Positions 20,471 through 33,554 are shown, numbered from the stretch's first letter. The stretch is DNA of 64,000 nt from Vanrija pseudolonga (GCF_020906515.1 NC_085850.1:3410001-3474000); one strand, 5' to 3'. Program-made: numbers and translations. Notes: a model not told the origin generated them from the sequence alone.

Positions 20471-23400
20471 ATGTTTCGCGTACGAACGACGAACACCATC
20501 ACCCGCCGCTGCCGGGTCGCGGCGCCGGCACCGCGCGCGCTCGCGCGGTACCACGACGACGCGAGCTTTGGATACCGCGTGCCGAGCAAGTACACGCTGC
20601 CGGACTGTGAGTGGGGGCGGGCGCGCGCTGTGGGCGGTCCTCATCAGCCCAACGCGGCTGGGGAGGGCAAGGACGGACGGGGAAGGAAGGCAGACCACTT
20701 GCTCACACCCACACCCCAGACACCGAGGCCGAGCTCGCCAACCGTAACGACAATGCCCCGCTCCTGCGCTACGTGGAGAGCGTGCGCCGACACGGCCACC
20801 GCGCGGCCAAGATCGACCCCCTGGACCTGATGGAGCGCGAGTGAGTGGGCTTGGGCTGCGAGGGCGTGCCGTGGGTCGGTGTGGAGAACGACGACGTGTG
20901 AGGACGCCGCCGAGCCGGCGGCGGCGTGTGGGGCACATCATAGGGTCGGCGGCGGTGGACCCTGGGTTGCTCGGCGGGCTCCTGGCGCCGCGGTGCGGCG
21001 CAGGCTGGGCTTTGGGAGATCGGCGTGTTGGAATCCCATGTGGGCCGTTGCTCGTGGCTGGCGTTTAGGTTTGAGTGTTGGCGGAGTGGTGGTGGGCTGC
21101 TGGCTGTTGGCTGGCGGTGGGTGCGGCTGCGGAGTCTCCGCCCGCCGTCATGTATGGGGGAAGCGCTGTGCTTAGCAGAGGTACCGGCCCAGCTGCCCAG
21201 CACCACGGCCAGCTTGTACGGCTGGAGATACGCGCGAGCGCCTCTTTGCGTGGAGAGGCGGAGTGGCGCAGCGCAAGGCAACGATCGTCCCAACCTCGGC
21301 GCCTACTAACCCCCACCCAGCCCCGTCGGCGCGCTCGACCCCTACCGCTACGGCCTGGATGACAACACGTCGTACCCGCTCAACGGCATCCTGCACCTGC
21401 CCAACTCGACGACACCGCGCTCCGAGGCGGGCGAGGGCGAGAACACGTCGCTGCCGCTCAAGGACATCCGCGAGCACCTGATGGGCACGTACGTCGACCG
21501 CATCGGGTACGAGTTCCAGCACTGCCCGAACAAGCACGAGCGGCTGTGGTTCTCGCACCACCTCGAGACGCACACTGCCAGCCCGCCACTCGCGGACGGC
21601 ATCACCGCCGAGCGCAAGAAGCGTATCTGGGAGCTCCTGTCCCGCAGCGAGGAGTTTGACCGCTTCATGGGCAAGAAGTTCCCCAACCTTAAGCGCTACG
21701 GCTGTGAAGGTGCCGAGAGCATGCTCCCTGCCCTCGACACTCTGTTCGAGCTCGGCGCGGATGGTGAGTGGCGACCGTGGCTGTGGCGGTAGCTGTGTTT
21801 GTGGTTGTGGCGACAATAGCTGACTCGCCCGCAGCCGGCCTGGCCTCCATCATCGTCGCGCTCCCCCACCGCGGCCGCCTCTCCCTCCTCACCGAGCCCG
21901 AGCTGTTCGGCTACTCCGCCACCCAGCTCTTCTCCAAGGTGCGCGGCTCGCCCGAGTTCAACCCAGAGAACGCACCTGGTGCCACTGGCGATGTGATTAG
22001 CCACCTGGCTGCGATCAAGAACCTCGACTACGACGGCAAGGGGGTCAAGATTGAGATGCTCCAGAACCCCTCCCATCTCGAGGTGAGTCACTAGAGCCGG
22101 GGTTCGGACTCTGGGCGAGTTTCGGAGGGTGTGCAATGCCGCACGAGGAGAGGAATCCCCAAGACATTCCTCGTTGCGGGGATTGCTGCGGCCTGCGGCA
22201 TGGTCAGAATCAGTGGCTGCCCGTCTGCATTGGAGACTAGTGGCGTACATTATTGCCAGCGATCAATCAGCACTATGCCCATGGGGGGCAATTCATCTGG
22301 TTCAGATTGCAGGCAGGCGGCGGAGATTAGATCCCCAGGCCGAAACATACTAGACACAAACAAGCACGCTAACTCAATGAAGGCCGCAAACCCCGTCGCA
22401 CTCGGCATCACCCGAGCCAAACAAATGTCGCTCCTCAAGTCGTCCCCGGCCGAGTGCCAGCTTGGTGACCGCGTGCTCTGTGTCCAGCTTCACGGCGATG
22501 CGGCGTTCAGCGGACAGGGCGTGGTGGCCGAGAGCTTGGGCCTCAGCGGCCTGCCTCACTACGGCAGTGGCGGCACTGTTCACATCATTGTCAAGTGAGT
22601 GGCGACAGAGTTGTGGCGAGGGCACGTGGGGGGCCGCGATGTTTGCCGTCGCGAGGCCGTTGCAGGGGGGTGATAGTGGCGCGTGGTGGGGTCGACCGCC
22701 CTGGCGGTGGACAGAGTCGTGGCAGCCGGCCTGCATGACGAGCGCACTGACACCGGCAGCAACAACATTGGCTACACCACGCCGGCGACCTTCAGCCGCT
22801 CCAGCGTGTATGCCTCGGACGTCGGCAAGATCATCGGCGCGCCGATTCTCCATGTCAACGGCGACTACCCCGAGGGTGAGGACACTGTGTAGTATCGCTG
22901 CTGACCTGTAGACGTCGTTCGTGCCATGGACGTTGCGTTCCAGTACCGCACCAAGTTCCGCAAGGACATCATCGTCGACCTGATCTGCTACCGTCGATGG
23001 GGACACAACGAGGTGGGTCAAGGTAGCCGTGAGGGAGATTCAAACTGACATCGCACAGCTCGATGAGCCCGGCTTCACTCAGCGTCAGTTCTGTTCAAGT
23101 CTCGCTTGGTCCATACTCACACCTCAGCCCTCATGTACGAGAAGATCCGCTCGCGCAAGTCTGTCCCCGAGCTGTTCGAGCAGCGCCTCAAGGTGGGTCG
23201 GCCGCTTCCAAACTCATGCTGACGCCCAGGACCAATCGGTGCTCACTGAGGCCGATGCCAAGGCAGGCCGTGACGCCTACAATGCCAAGCTCAACGACCA
23301 GCTTGCCGGCGTCGACAGCTTCAAGGCCGAGTCGGAGATGCTTGGCGGCAAGTGGAAGGACATTGTGTGGCCGGCATCCAGCGCCGCCAACCCGGCGCCG

Positions 23401-25212
23401 GAGACGGGCCTCCCGATTGACCGATTGACCGAGGTCGGCCGTGCGAGCGTCACCCTGCCCGATGACTTTGTGGGTGGCTAAACCGCGGAGATGAGCTGAT
23501 CCGCAGAACGTGCACTCGCGCCTGAAGCGCCACATTTCGGCGCGCCTCAAGGCCCTCGATGCCAAGGTCGACTTTGCAACGGCCGAGGCGATGGCGTTTG
23601 GCACGCTGTTGCAGGACGGTTATGACGTCCGAATCTCCGGTCAGGACGTCGGTCGCGGCACCTTCTCTCAACGGTAGGTTCGAGTTTAATGATTGGGACG
23701 CCGAGGGCGAGGGCGAGGGCGGCGCCACCTCGGCGTACCTCGGCGCCGAGTCCCTGCTCCACCGAGCTGACCCCTGGCCCCCCGTACAGTCATGCCATGT
23801 TTGTCGATCAGAAGGACGAGTCGTGCTTCGTGCCGCTGAACGATTCGCTCAAGGCGCCCGGCAAGCTTGAGCTGGCGAACAGTGAGTCGCTTGAAGGGCC
23901 GTGGCTGGGGGGAAAGGAGGTTGTGGCGACAATGGTCGCCAGACCCCTGCCACGCAGTGTGGACTTGGTGGTTGTCGCCCGACCACGTACGCTGACACAT
24001 TCCTCCTCCAGGCTCTCTGAGTGAGATGGCGGTGCTCGGGTTCGAGATTGGAATGAGTTGGGGCAACCCCCACCTGCTTCCCATCTGGGAAGCGCAGTTT
24101 GGTGACTTCAACAATGGGGCCCAGAGCATGATTGACACTTTCCTTGTCGGTTCCCAAGGTATGTTGATCATCCGTGTAAATCACAGAAGGTGTAAACAAA
24201 GGGCGCGTGACGTTGTCGCCAAGACAGACGTCGCTTAGATCGCTGTGAATCACGACGCGACCCGCGTCGCCACGGTAACAACGTTGCCGCGTGCCGCAGT
24301 GATGATCCGCTCGATGTGCCAACGTCACCGAAAACAGCCGCGCATCTTATCAGAATTCCGGTCGCGCGGGGCTTTGCTAACACGTTCCCAGCCAAGTGGC
24401 TCAAGCAGACTGGGCTCGTCATGCTCCTGCCGCATGGCTATGACGGAGCTGGACCTGAGCATTCGTCGAGCAAGGTTGAGCGTTTCCTGCAAATGTCTGA
24501 TGACGGTGCCGCCACGCCTGCCCATGACGTGAACCTTATCGTGGCAAACCCGTCTACGCCATCGCAGTTGTACCACCTGCTGCGTCGCCAGGTTGTACGC
24601 AACTTCCGCAAGCCTCTGATTGTTGCGTCTCCCAAGGGCCTGCTGCGTTCTCCTGTGAGTTTCGTGTTTATCGAGCACAAGCGCGATGGCCCTGGTTGAA
24701 GGGACCCGTGTACATATGCTTGTTTTCTCACAGATGATCGTCATTGCTAACGACGTGTTCCCCACCACCAGGTTGCAGCGTCGCCATTGTCGGCCATGGG
24801 ACCTGGCACCAAGTTTGAGCCCGTTATTGCGGACAAGGTGGAGGGACCGGTTCGCAAGGTGCTCGTCGTATCCGGCAAGCACTACTACACGCTCGCCGAG
24901 GCGCTTCAGAAGGCAGGTGACAGCAATGTGGCCCTTGTTCGGGTCGAGGAGCTCTCACCGTTCCCCACGGAGGAGCTCAGCAAGGCGCTAGAGGCATTCC
25001 CGGCGGACACGGCTGTGACTTGGGCGCAGGAAGAACCGGCAAACCAGGGTGCATGGACCTATGTCCGGCCCCGTATCGATGCCATTCTCAAGAAGCGTGG
25101 CTCTGAGCCGGTCGGCTATGCAGGACGCCGGGCCCTACCCACCACGGCCGTGGGTGTTGGCGCCTGGCACAAGGCCGAGACGGAGGAGATTGTTCGTGAC
25201 GCGTTGGCCTAG
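20471..25212 (+). CDS. DHTKD1: 2-oxoadipate dehydrogenase E1 component, DHTKD1-type (mitochondrial, ThDP-dependent)
   Basis: Fifteen exons: 20471-20606, 20720-20840, 21321-21763, 21835-22082, 22383-22594, 22760-22875, 22912-23012, 23059-23083, 23128-23192, 23230-23469, 23507-23673, 23790-23881, 24012-24158, 24392-24654, 24772-25212, for about 938 residues. The Arg/Ala-rich N-terminus looks like a mitochondrial presequence. ThDP/Mg binding is seen as [10 protein letters not shown] followed by NNNIGYTT; other landmarks are [36 protein letters not shown], and [24 protein letters not shown] and the overall length fit DHTKD1 (about 919 residues in human) rather than the longer OGDH. The enzyme decarboxylates 2-oxoadipate in lysine and tryptophan breakdown, using shared E2/E3. 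Introns of 480, 300 and 233 nt are long for this genome. The acceptor before exon 5 is AAG. Confidence 0.93.
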
Positions 25213-28200
25213 GCGCGGGTACACGTTACCCAACGCGCCGCATGGCATATACGCGAGCGACGATCTCGGGCCTTGCGTTTACTTTAGCGAGCCCGAATGG
25301 TGGGATCTTCCCCAACGAAGAGAGTTGATACCAAGTTGTACTCTGGGAACGAAGCATTGCATGGGAAGTTAGAACGGGGAGTGAGTCATGGAAATTTGGC
25401 TGAAAACTCGGGCCAAAGGTTGAGTTTTCAAGGTGGTGCCTATCACATGCCCAAAAACTGGCATGGAAGGGATGTGCGGCACTGGCTGGGAGCCGTAGTG
25501 CGTAAAGTGACCTTGACTTCCCATGCCTGCCTGCAGCCGCCGCCGCGTCTGGAATCATCAGCCAAAGCATCAACGCACGTCAAAGTTCTGGATTCCAGTC
25601 GCGTGCCCTGAAGGCGAGTCACCAGGCACCGGGGCGGACATTGCATCCAAAGTCGATGCAAAGGCGGAGGTGGGGCCGAGTGTGTGCGTCACACGCACCA
25701 AAACACCGCCAACGTCGTCGTCGTGGACATGCATAGTGGTGTGAGGAACCGCTAAGCGCTTGTTGCAGGTGCTAAGGTGGGCAGTGAGCGATAATACTGA
25801 GCATTTTGGCTTCGCAGATCGCCATGTTACCAGCTCCCCAAGGCCAAGCAAGGCAAGGCGGCAGCAGGCAAGGGCCAGGGCAGCAGCAGGGCCAGGGCCA
25901 GGGCGGGGTTCCCAAGTCATCCCAAGTCCGGTATCGCCGCCTGGAATCATCGCGTGTGGGAACTTGCAGCCTAATGTGCGAGTACGTGCGCACCTGGGCC
26001 GTGAGAGTCGGGCGGGGCGTCACGGGATGCCGAGCGGAGCAGCCAGAGCATCGGGTCATATGATCCAAATGAAGCAGGAGCGGGTGGTGGTGGTAGCACG
26101 GAGCCGACAAGCGGGCGATACGCGCTCCTACCAGATCTAGCTTTGGTGCTTGCTCCGTTCACGCACACCTGGCACGGCGCGGCACGGTGGGGAGAATATG
26201 GCCAGGGCGCCCGCCGGATTCCAGCGATTGCGCGGGGACACGACGGAGGCAGGCAGCTAGCAGCTAGCAACTAGCTAGCTATGCGTCGGCAGTGGAGCGG
26301 GCTGTGCGTGCTTCCGTGCGTGCGTGTGTTGGTGGCCTGGCCTAGGCTCTCTCCGCTCTCTGCTCCCTCCAAGGTGTCCTCTCTGCGTGGGTGTGGGTGC
26401 TAGATGCGACGGTGCGGCGTGTGCCGCAACACCACGCCACCACGCTGCCGTTGTGTATCGCATGGGCTTGCGGGAGGGGTGGGACATGGGCGGGGCGGGG
26501 CTTTCGGATATGTGGCGCCGCAAACAAAGTACACTAGTCTGTCAGTGGCATGAGAGTGTGTGTGAGTGGGTGTCGAGGGCCAGTAGACTAGCCACTACCA
26601 CCACTGCGTGTGTCGAGTCACCATTCGGCGTCGGAGACCAAGCGAAACCAAGGGAGGAGAGAACATCGACACATGGGGGATGGAGGTGGCAGCTTCAATG
26701 GGCCCCCAGGCCGCCGCCTTATGTATGCATCGTGCGCAGCAAGAACCGTGGGGGTGGAGCCTCGGTTGGCGGAGCACGGCAGTGATGCAATGGGTATTCG
26801 GAACGCTTGTGGCGTGATTGAGCAGGCAGGCAGCAGCACTGTGCGTGCGTTGGTTGGCTGACCTGCCTGCCAAGTGGGGGAGATGTGTCGGACGACCCGA
26901 GAAACGGCCGGCGGAAGGCGGCCACAAGGCGGCAGTTGTGCCACTTGCCCCTTCAAACACGGCCGTTTGAGCCTCCCCAACTCGACTTGGCAAGATCTGA
27001 CACAAGCTGTGGGCGGTCTTACTCGATGAGGCTGGAGTTTATTGTTGCGGTGGCGACTGCTGCAGCTGCTGCTGGCTCGCTCGCTATCCTCGGTCGATGG
27101 CCGCCTCGAGAGCTTGCTGTGGCGGCGCGCGGCGGGCAGGAAGACGTGATGGGGAAGAGCTCAGTAGCTCTTTGTTTGTTCCTCATGCGCAGCAGGCCCA
27201 GTCAGCCTTGATGACTTGGGTCAGCATCCGGGCTTTGATGCTTAATAGCGGCAGTAAGTTTGCTCAATCGCACGAGCCCAACGGGGCAATGCTGCTGCTG
27301 CTGTTGGTCTGGCGGTGATGCTCCCGACGGCAACTGATCTGGCGAGCGGTGGCTGAATGGTGATGAACCCAGCACTGTGGCGAACGGATAAGCTCCACTA
27401 TGTACGCCTTGCGGTGTCCATCCGCCTCACACACGCCGCACCTACTGTTGCAGCACAATTAATTAATTTGTCAAGCGAGCACGCCCTGTGGCGCCCCCAC
27501 CGCATCGTCGTCACATGTGGCGTGCCTCCCACTCCGTTTGGGATCGGTGTTCATTGGCCAGAACCCACAATGGATCGGGCCGATCCGTCCTTCCGTCCCT
27601 GCGTGTCACCGAGACTAACGATGAGAGTGGGATCGAGGGTACGATAGGATTGGATCTTGAGCACCACGCCTCAGCTGGAATTTGACGGTCGTTGCTGTCT
27701 TCTCGATTGCTTCGGAGGCGAAGTACACTCCGGTATCGTGAGAGCTCGAGGTGTTGATGGCTGCCGCCGGTGGCAGTGGAGAGAGCAGGATGTTGAGGAG
27801 GTTGCGGTTTGGTGTTGGTTTGATGTTTGGCGAGCAGGGTGCATCTGGGTGAGACGGCTCGACCTCACAGTGCGACGAGCAACCCCAGGCGCTTGCCTCG
27901 CGATCGCTTGGCTGTTCAGATCTGTGCCCATCTCGAGGCAAGCGGTGTCCAAGCTGCCTGGAAACTCACTGGAATGCGAGCGCCACCCCCGTGGCGCTCG
28001 AGCACGCAAATAGCTAGCGTTGGCGATTCCAGCGGCGCAAGCAAGCGACAACAACGGTATGTGGGCAAGGTAGGGGGGCAAGGGAATGTGAAGTGGCAGA
28101 GAACTGATTCCAGCATGTGTCTTTATATTATCGTGTGCATCGAGACCGAGTCCCAGGAGAGCGCAGCGCGCGAATCAACCAGAAGAAGAGCAGAGCGCCG

Positions 28201-28308
28201 AGTCCGACCCGTCTCGCCTCGCCTCGCGTGGTGCCATCCACCATGACGACATGGCGTGGGGTACATTCCTCTCCGAGGGCCACATTCCAGACGGGAGGCA
28301 AGCAGGCT
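25213..28308. other. 3.1-kb convergent intergenic region without recognisable gene
   Basis: It lies between the 3' ends of DHTKD1 and the SDR gene. Open frames here have no domain, no consistent splice signals and low-complexity composition. It contains a purine-rich imperfect repeat (25839-25906) and stretches of TGCG/TAGC short motifs near 26250-26330. The function is unknown; untranslated RNA or lengthy 3' regions are possible. Confidence 0.4.
25839..25906. repeat. imperfect AGGGCC/AGGCAA low-complexity tract
   Basis: Direct reading shows repeated GGCAAGGC, GCAGCAG and CCAGGG units over about 68 bp. Confidence 0.7.
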
Positions 28309-29432
28309 TCACACTGCCTCTTCCTCCTGCTGCTGCTGCACCTCCGAGCCAAGTTTCATGAGGTTCTCCCACACGGCAGTCCGGAGCACGCCGTCCTCGG
28401 CCCAGGGGGTAGGCTTAACGCTGTTTAGCTTTGCATCCAGGAGCCGCGCCGACGGCAGCCCTGTCACCGTAGCGAGGAACACGGGCAGCTCAGCGACGGC
28501 GGCCGGATCGCTGCCGAGGCAGGCGCCCAGCGTGCCCAGGAGCCACTTCCACGGCTGTGTCAGGCCCGAGTTGTGCACGACCCGTGTCGCGACGAGGCCG
28601 GGGTTGAGGTGGTACATTGCGATGGTCGGGTGGCGCGCGTTGAACTCCTGTTCCGTGGTGATGTGGTGGTTAGCGCGAGCTTATCAGCTTCCGACGGCGA
28701 GCGCCGCCGGCCGGCCGGCGGCACACGCACCAGAGTGAACGCGTCAAGCATACCGCGATCGCGCTCGAAAATCGCCCCCATCGACACGGTGCCGTTCTTG
28801 AACGCAGCGCCGAGTTCCAGATCGTCGGGATCGAACGTGGTCGCTGACCCGCCGGGCGCACTGCGTTCAGCGGTGTGCAACACAGCGCATGTACTCACTG
28901 CACGATGACGCCCGCTTGGAGCCCCGCGTCCGCCAGCGCTTCCGCGATGAGCACGCGGCTCGCAAGCACGACGAAGCGCGGCTCGTGACCCTCGGACGTC
29001 GGGTTGTAAGTGAGCGACGGGAAGGTGCCTTCGGTGTGTGTCAGCTACCTGGCCTGGTGAGCGGGCCACGCACCCTGCGTTTGGAAGAGGTAGTCGATGT
29101 GCCCGAGCGCGCGCAGGGCGGCAATGGCGCCGTGTATGCCGGATACGAGGGACAGATCGGCCGCGATAAAGTGTAGGCTGCTGTCGTCGCTGGCGCCGGC
29201 ATCCCTCTGCGCAGCGGCGATGCGCTCGCGCGCCGTGGACGGAAACGACCGGCCGACGATGACGAGCCGCGCTGCTCCGGCGGAGGCTAGGCGCAAACTT
29301 ATCGCCAGCCCGATGCCCTCTGGAGTCAGCTCTGTTCGGGGCATGTAGCTACGCACGCGTGCCGCCCACCACTACTGCCGTCTTGTCGCCCAGCCTGAGC
29401 CCCTCGTTGGCTTTGCGCGCGTGCGCGGCCAT
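28309..29432 (-). CDS. short-chain dehydrogenase/reductase-like protein, possibly catalytically altered
   Basis: Five exons on the minus strand: 29432-29357, 29319-29074, 29028-28899, 28860-28731, 28647-28309, for 306 residues. The Rossmann motif is split by intron 1 and reads VVVGGTQGIGLAIS after splicing. Then come LVIVGRS (cofactor specificity loop), ADLSLVSG (the usual Asp-Leu after strand 4), and IDYLFQTQG, which takes the place of the NNAG segment. The C-terminal half has YHLNPGLVATR, matching the usual PG motif. I see no YxxxK catalytic pair at the expected place, where the sequence is an Asp/Phe-rich GAIFERDRGMLDAF segment. A related group of fungal NAD(P)-binding proteins also lacks it. 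Substrate unknown. Intron 4 (83 nt) contains a GC-palindromic core. Confidence 0.8.
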
Positions 29433-29489
29433 GTTGTTGTTGTTGCTGCGGTGCGGTTATCGCTGCTCGGCGTGCCGGCGCCGCCGCCG

Positions 29490-29495
29490 TATATA
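29490..29495 (-). promoter_or_regulatory. TATA-like element upstream of the SDR gene
   Basis: TATATA sits in otherwise GC-rich sequence, 58 bp before the SDR start codon on the minus strand. Confidence 0.4.
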
Positions 29496-31291
29496 CCCGT
29501 CGTCACCACCGCCGGGCATCCAGCGCCGGCGCAGCAAATGCAATGCGCGCGCTTCGCCGCCACTGTTGGATGTGGCGGTACCGTGCATACATTGCACATT
29601 GCCGGCGGTGCGGGTGCGTGGCGTCGAATGTGGGCTGCTGGCCGACGGCCTCGGTGTCGAATTCGATGTATGGGGATTGCAGGGCTTGAGGGACGATTAC
29701 AGCCAGGGCTTGCTCGCGATTCGGTGCCACGTGCCGGGCATGCTTGGCGCTGTTCTTGTCGTCACTGCAGTCACTTCTGGGTCGCATTCCACGCCGAATG
29801 AATGGATACCTTCTTTCGTCGATGCAGTATATCAGCCGTGCCGTTGGAAGACATCCGACGGGGCTTCCCAATTCGGTGAGTCTGTGGTGGGGAATGGATC
29901 GCCAGGGTGAGTGGTGACTCGTCAGTTGGGGAAGAGTCTTTGGCAGCCACAAACGCGATATCTACCCCCCAACGAGGTGCACGCAACACTGCGTGCATAC
30001 AGAAGTCATGCTATACTCCATCCGCAGTGCACCACTGCGCCACACTGGAACCGTGTCAATCAACCCCCCCGACCGCCGATTCCCGGCTGTAGCCGACGGC
30101 ACCGGCGCTCCGGACGTTATTTAGTGGCAGCGGCGCGGAGGGTTTCGAGCGCTCACTCGCTTCCTGTTCCTCTCTCTCTATGCAACTAGCTGGCGCCAGG
30201 TGACCTGCAATGCGCACAAGCACGAGGTAGAGCAACGCCGGTCAGCCAATGGCAGCACGCCATACACGCCGCAATCGTGTACCCCTTCTCTGGTGACCGC
30301 AGGGCAGGTGGGCAAGAGCAAGAAAGTGCGTGCACGAAACGAAGCGAAATAAGTCGGAGGTCGCGATGATGGCGGATGCGGATGGCGCCTCCGCCTCGCC
30401 TTCCCGGCGGGGCGACCGCAGCACGGGCACGACGCGGCGACGGCCCAAACCTACACGTCGCCGCGGCCACGTCACGTCCGCGGGCACGGCAGCATCTGAT
30501 AGGTGAGCGATATCGCCGTTGTCGTCGTCGGGCGCGCATTGACGCGGGTCAGTTTTCGGGGCCTGCGGAGCGGAGCAGTAGCTAGTGGCTTGTTGTCTCG
30601 TTGCGTTTCGGCGTTGGTCGTCGAGCAGCAGCTCGAGACGGCGCATAACGCCTGCGGGGTCTTATCTGCACCGCTTTGTTTTTGCGAGAGACGGAGAGAG
30701 AGAGTGTGCGACGACAACTCGACGACAGTGGCCGACGTTTCAGGTCCCCTAGCTAGCAGCGATGGTGACATGGCAACATAATGCATTGCGTTGGGGTCGT
30801 CGTCGCATTGTTGGGGGAGGTCGTAGCTCACGACGACACCAACGCCCCGGACGACGGGTTTGTTGGAACCACGACCCAGCGCGCTGAGGGATAATCGTCG
30901 GCATGTACGGAATGCCGAGTCGTTTGCCGGGGGTGCTGGACTAACGACTAGCTGCCGAGCCATGCCGGCCAAGTCGAACCAAGCTCGTGCTCGTGCTCCC
31001 GCAGCAACCGGCGGCAGTCTTCCACATTCCGCACTTTGGACCTTTCCCTGTCCCCATGCAATAACCCATGCACCGACGCTGCACCTTCGGCATTCGCTAG
31101 AGGCCATGCATGCACCGCGACATGTTCCCGCCCCCCTCGCAGCGGCGACTAACTGCCTCCGATGACAACAGGGCCGCGATCTCACCACCCATCCATGTAC
31201 CTGGCCCAGCGGTATGTGCTCGCCCGCGGCGACGCGCACATACCTCGAGCGGGCGTCACCGCGCGCGTCATGAACACTCCTCGATCGATAT

Positions 31292-31330
31292 CACCACCAC
31301 CACCACCTGCACCACCTCCACCACCACCAT
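31292..31330. repeat. (CAC)n microsatellite, imperfect
   Basis: About 39 bp of CAC/CCA triplets with two interruptions. Confidence 0.8.
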
Positions 31331-31758
31331 CTCCACGGCATCTCCGGCCAGACCCGTGTCGTGCCGCGGCACCGCTCGATGCCGGCCGGCCGGCCGGGCT
31401 TGCAGTGCAATGCATACCTCTCCTAGGCACATCCGCCTACGGTAGTGGCGCCCTTGGCGCGCAATCTTTACGGCGGAGGGTTACCAAAGCACCCCGGCCC
31501 TCTCGAGAATTTCGAGACAGACAGACAGACGAGACATCTGCACGCTGCGCGTGCCTGCTCGACGTTCTAGTCGAATTTTTCAAGACAGGGGCGCGCGTAC
31601 ATGCTTAGCTCGAGTATTCTGTCGGTCGGGCCGGTTCGTGTGGAGGAAGGAGGACGAGGACGAGGACGAGGACGAGTGGCACTCCGACATGGAGGAGGCG
31701 GCGGAGATATCCCGGCCGGCGGCACACTTCCCGATAGCGGCCGGCGAGGCGAATGGCA

Positions 31759-31792
31759 CCACCACCACCACCACCACCAGCACCACCACCCT
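31759..31792. repeat. (ACC)n microsatellite with one interruption
   Basis: About 34 bp of CCA triplets interrupted by one CAG. Confidence 0.85.
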
Positions 31793-31928
31793 CGAACCAA
31801 ACCGAGCGGAGTGTCCAGCGCCACAACCTCCGACAACCGAGGCACGTATGCACACGCCTGGTAACGGGGTCGCAAGGAGCGCAGCTTGGCAGTTGTGCAT
31901 GCTGGCCTTGGGCTGGGGTGCTGCGCCG

Positions 31929-31957
31929 GCGCCTGCGCGGCGCCCGCGCGCAGGCGC
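31929..31957. repeat. GC-rich inverted repeat (11-bp perfect arms)
   Basis: Arms 31929-31939 and 31947-31957 are exact reverse complements separated by a 7-nt loop. A third partial copy of the arm follows near 31965. It could form a very stable hairpin. Confidence 0.75.
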
Positions 31958-33534
31958 TATGATGAGGCGCCTGCCAGTTTTTAGAACGCTGTGGCCAAAA
32001 CAAAGGTCCATGAACGGCCGTCCGTCGAGAGCAGCGGCGTCCTTGGCGCCCGGCCGAGCTCGGCGGCGGGCGGCGGTGTTCCACCGACCGATCGACGAGC
32101 AGCGCTCGCTCACTCGCTCTCTCGCTCGCTCGCACGCGATCGCGCGCGCCCGTCGCGCGGACCAGACCAGAGCGCTGCCAGCCAGAGAGGATCTATTCTC
32201 GCGCCAGCAGCCCAGCCGGCCCAGCCGGCGGCACTTCTGCCCGCCTCGACCCTATCGCCTCGCCTCGCCCCCTTGCCTCCCCCCCGGACTCGCCCGCCCC
32301 CGCCCCCCGGCGACAAGTAGCGCAGTGTCAGCGTACCGCCGCGGCCGGCCGTGCGTGCGCACAGCGGCGGGCCCGCCAGCCAGCCAGCCAGCCAGTATCA
32401 GTACGCATCAAGGGTGAAGCTGCAGGGGGAAGGGTAGCAGCGCGAGGAGCAGCACCAAGCACCCTTGGTTCTCTTGACCCTTTGTTTTCATTGACAAAGG
32501 AAGCGTCACGTGTAGTTTGGCCGAGAGCAGCGGCGCCCCGAAGTGATGATTGGTGCGGCACGTGCCTGTACCCTCGGCCGCGGTCATAAACTGGGTCGGT
32601 ACATATTTTTGCCAGATGGGATCATGTTTGAATGGTGGGTGATTGCATTGACTCGACTAGCATGGCAAAGGCAGGCTAGCAGCTACAGTAGCATCTGTAT
32701 TGTTTGTGGTGGCGGCGGCGGCTCGAATCCGAGATGGCTGAGTGGGCAGCCAAAGCAAACAAGAGCCGATAATTATTTCACCGCCGACTAGTAGGTTAGC
32801 CTCCGACTGGGTCGGGCTGTGGAGGTGGAGGGGCAAGCAAGCAACCAAGTCCGATGCTACCCCGGTCGCGACGAGCGAGGTCGGGCTGCTCTGTCCCTTA
32901 GCCTCGGTCAACTCGCGCTCTCGTGTCGTCATGCTCCGTGACAGTGCGCGACGACCCTCCCGGCCGATAAGTGCGCGTCTTTTTGGCTGGCGCGCGTCTC
33001 GACTGGCTCAAGCCTCGCTCACTGCGCGCTGCCCGATGCATCCACCCCTCTCTAAAACACCTCGCCTCGGTCTGTGCATTTTGCCATCCATGCATCATCA
33101 TCGCAGCCGAGGCAGCCGAGTCGGCGGAGTTTCCGCGCTCTTCCTACGCCCGAGACTGCTGCCTGCTGCTGCTGCGGTAGATGCATATGCACGGTGCACC
33201 GGCCCCCCTAGTGTCTCGGTGTGGGGGGTGCACATGCACCCTCACCTTGCTCGCGCTGCATCGTGGCGTCGTTGATAGGACGACGACGATCCAGAAGGGG
33301 GCTGAGCGGGTCTCGAGCTCGGTCGTGTCGGCCTGGAACACAGCCGGTGTGTGCACATGTGCGGTGGTCCCAACCTCGCTTGCAGCAATCCGCCAACTCG
33401 CACACAATTGCTGATCTCAAACACGCGCGCTGAGATTGTGTGAGTCTTCTGACGTTTACCAGGGGCGGTGGGGGGTGCCGGGGCAAGCGGGGGATGCCAC
33501 TCGTGCAGGGGCGGCCGTTAGAGTGGGGTAGTGA

Positions 33535-33554
33535 TGTGTGTGTGTGTGTGTGTG
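33535..33554. repeat. (TG)10 microsatellite
   Basis: Ten uninterrupted TG dinucleotides. Confidence 0.9.

Noticed and set aside
25213-28308. A hidden gene between DHTKD1 and the SDR
   Set aside because: All frames are short or low complexity; no chain of exons with consistent phases could be built.
30472-32417. Open frames of 255 and 288 residues on opposite strands upstream of the bZIP gene
   Set aside because: Composition is low complexity and crosses microsatellites; no splice partners or domains were found.
32718-32752. CTCGAATCC and GGCTGAGTGGGCAGCC resembling tRNA B and A boxes
   Set aside because: They are in the wrong order and spacing for a tRNA and no cloverleaf forms.
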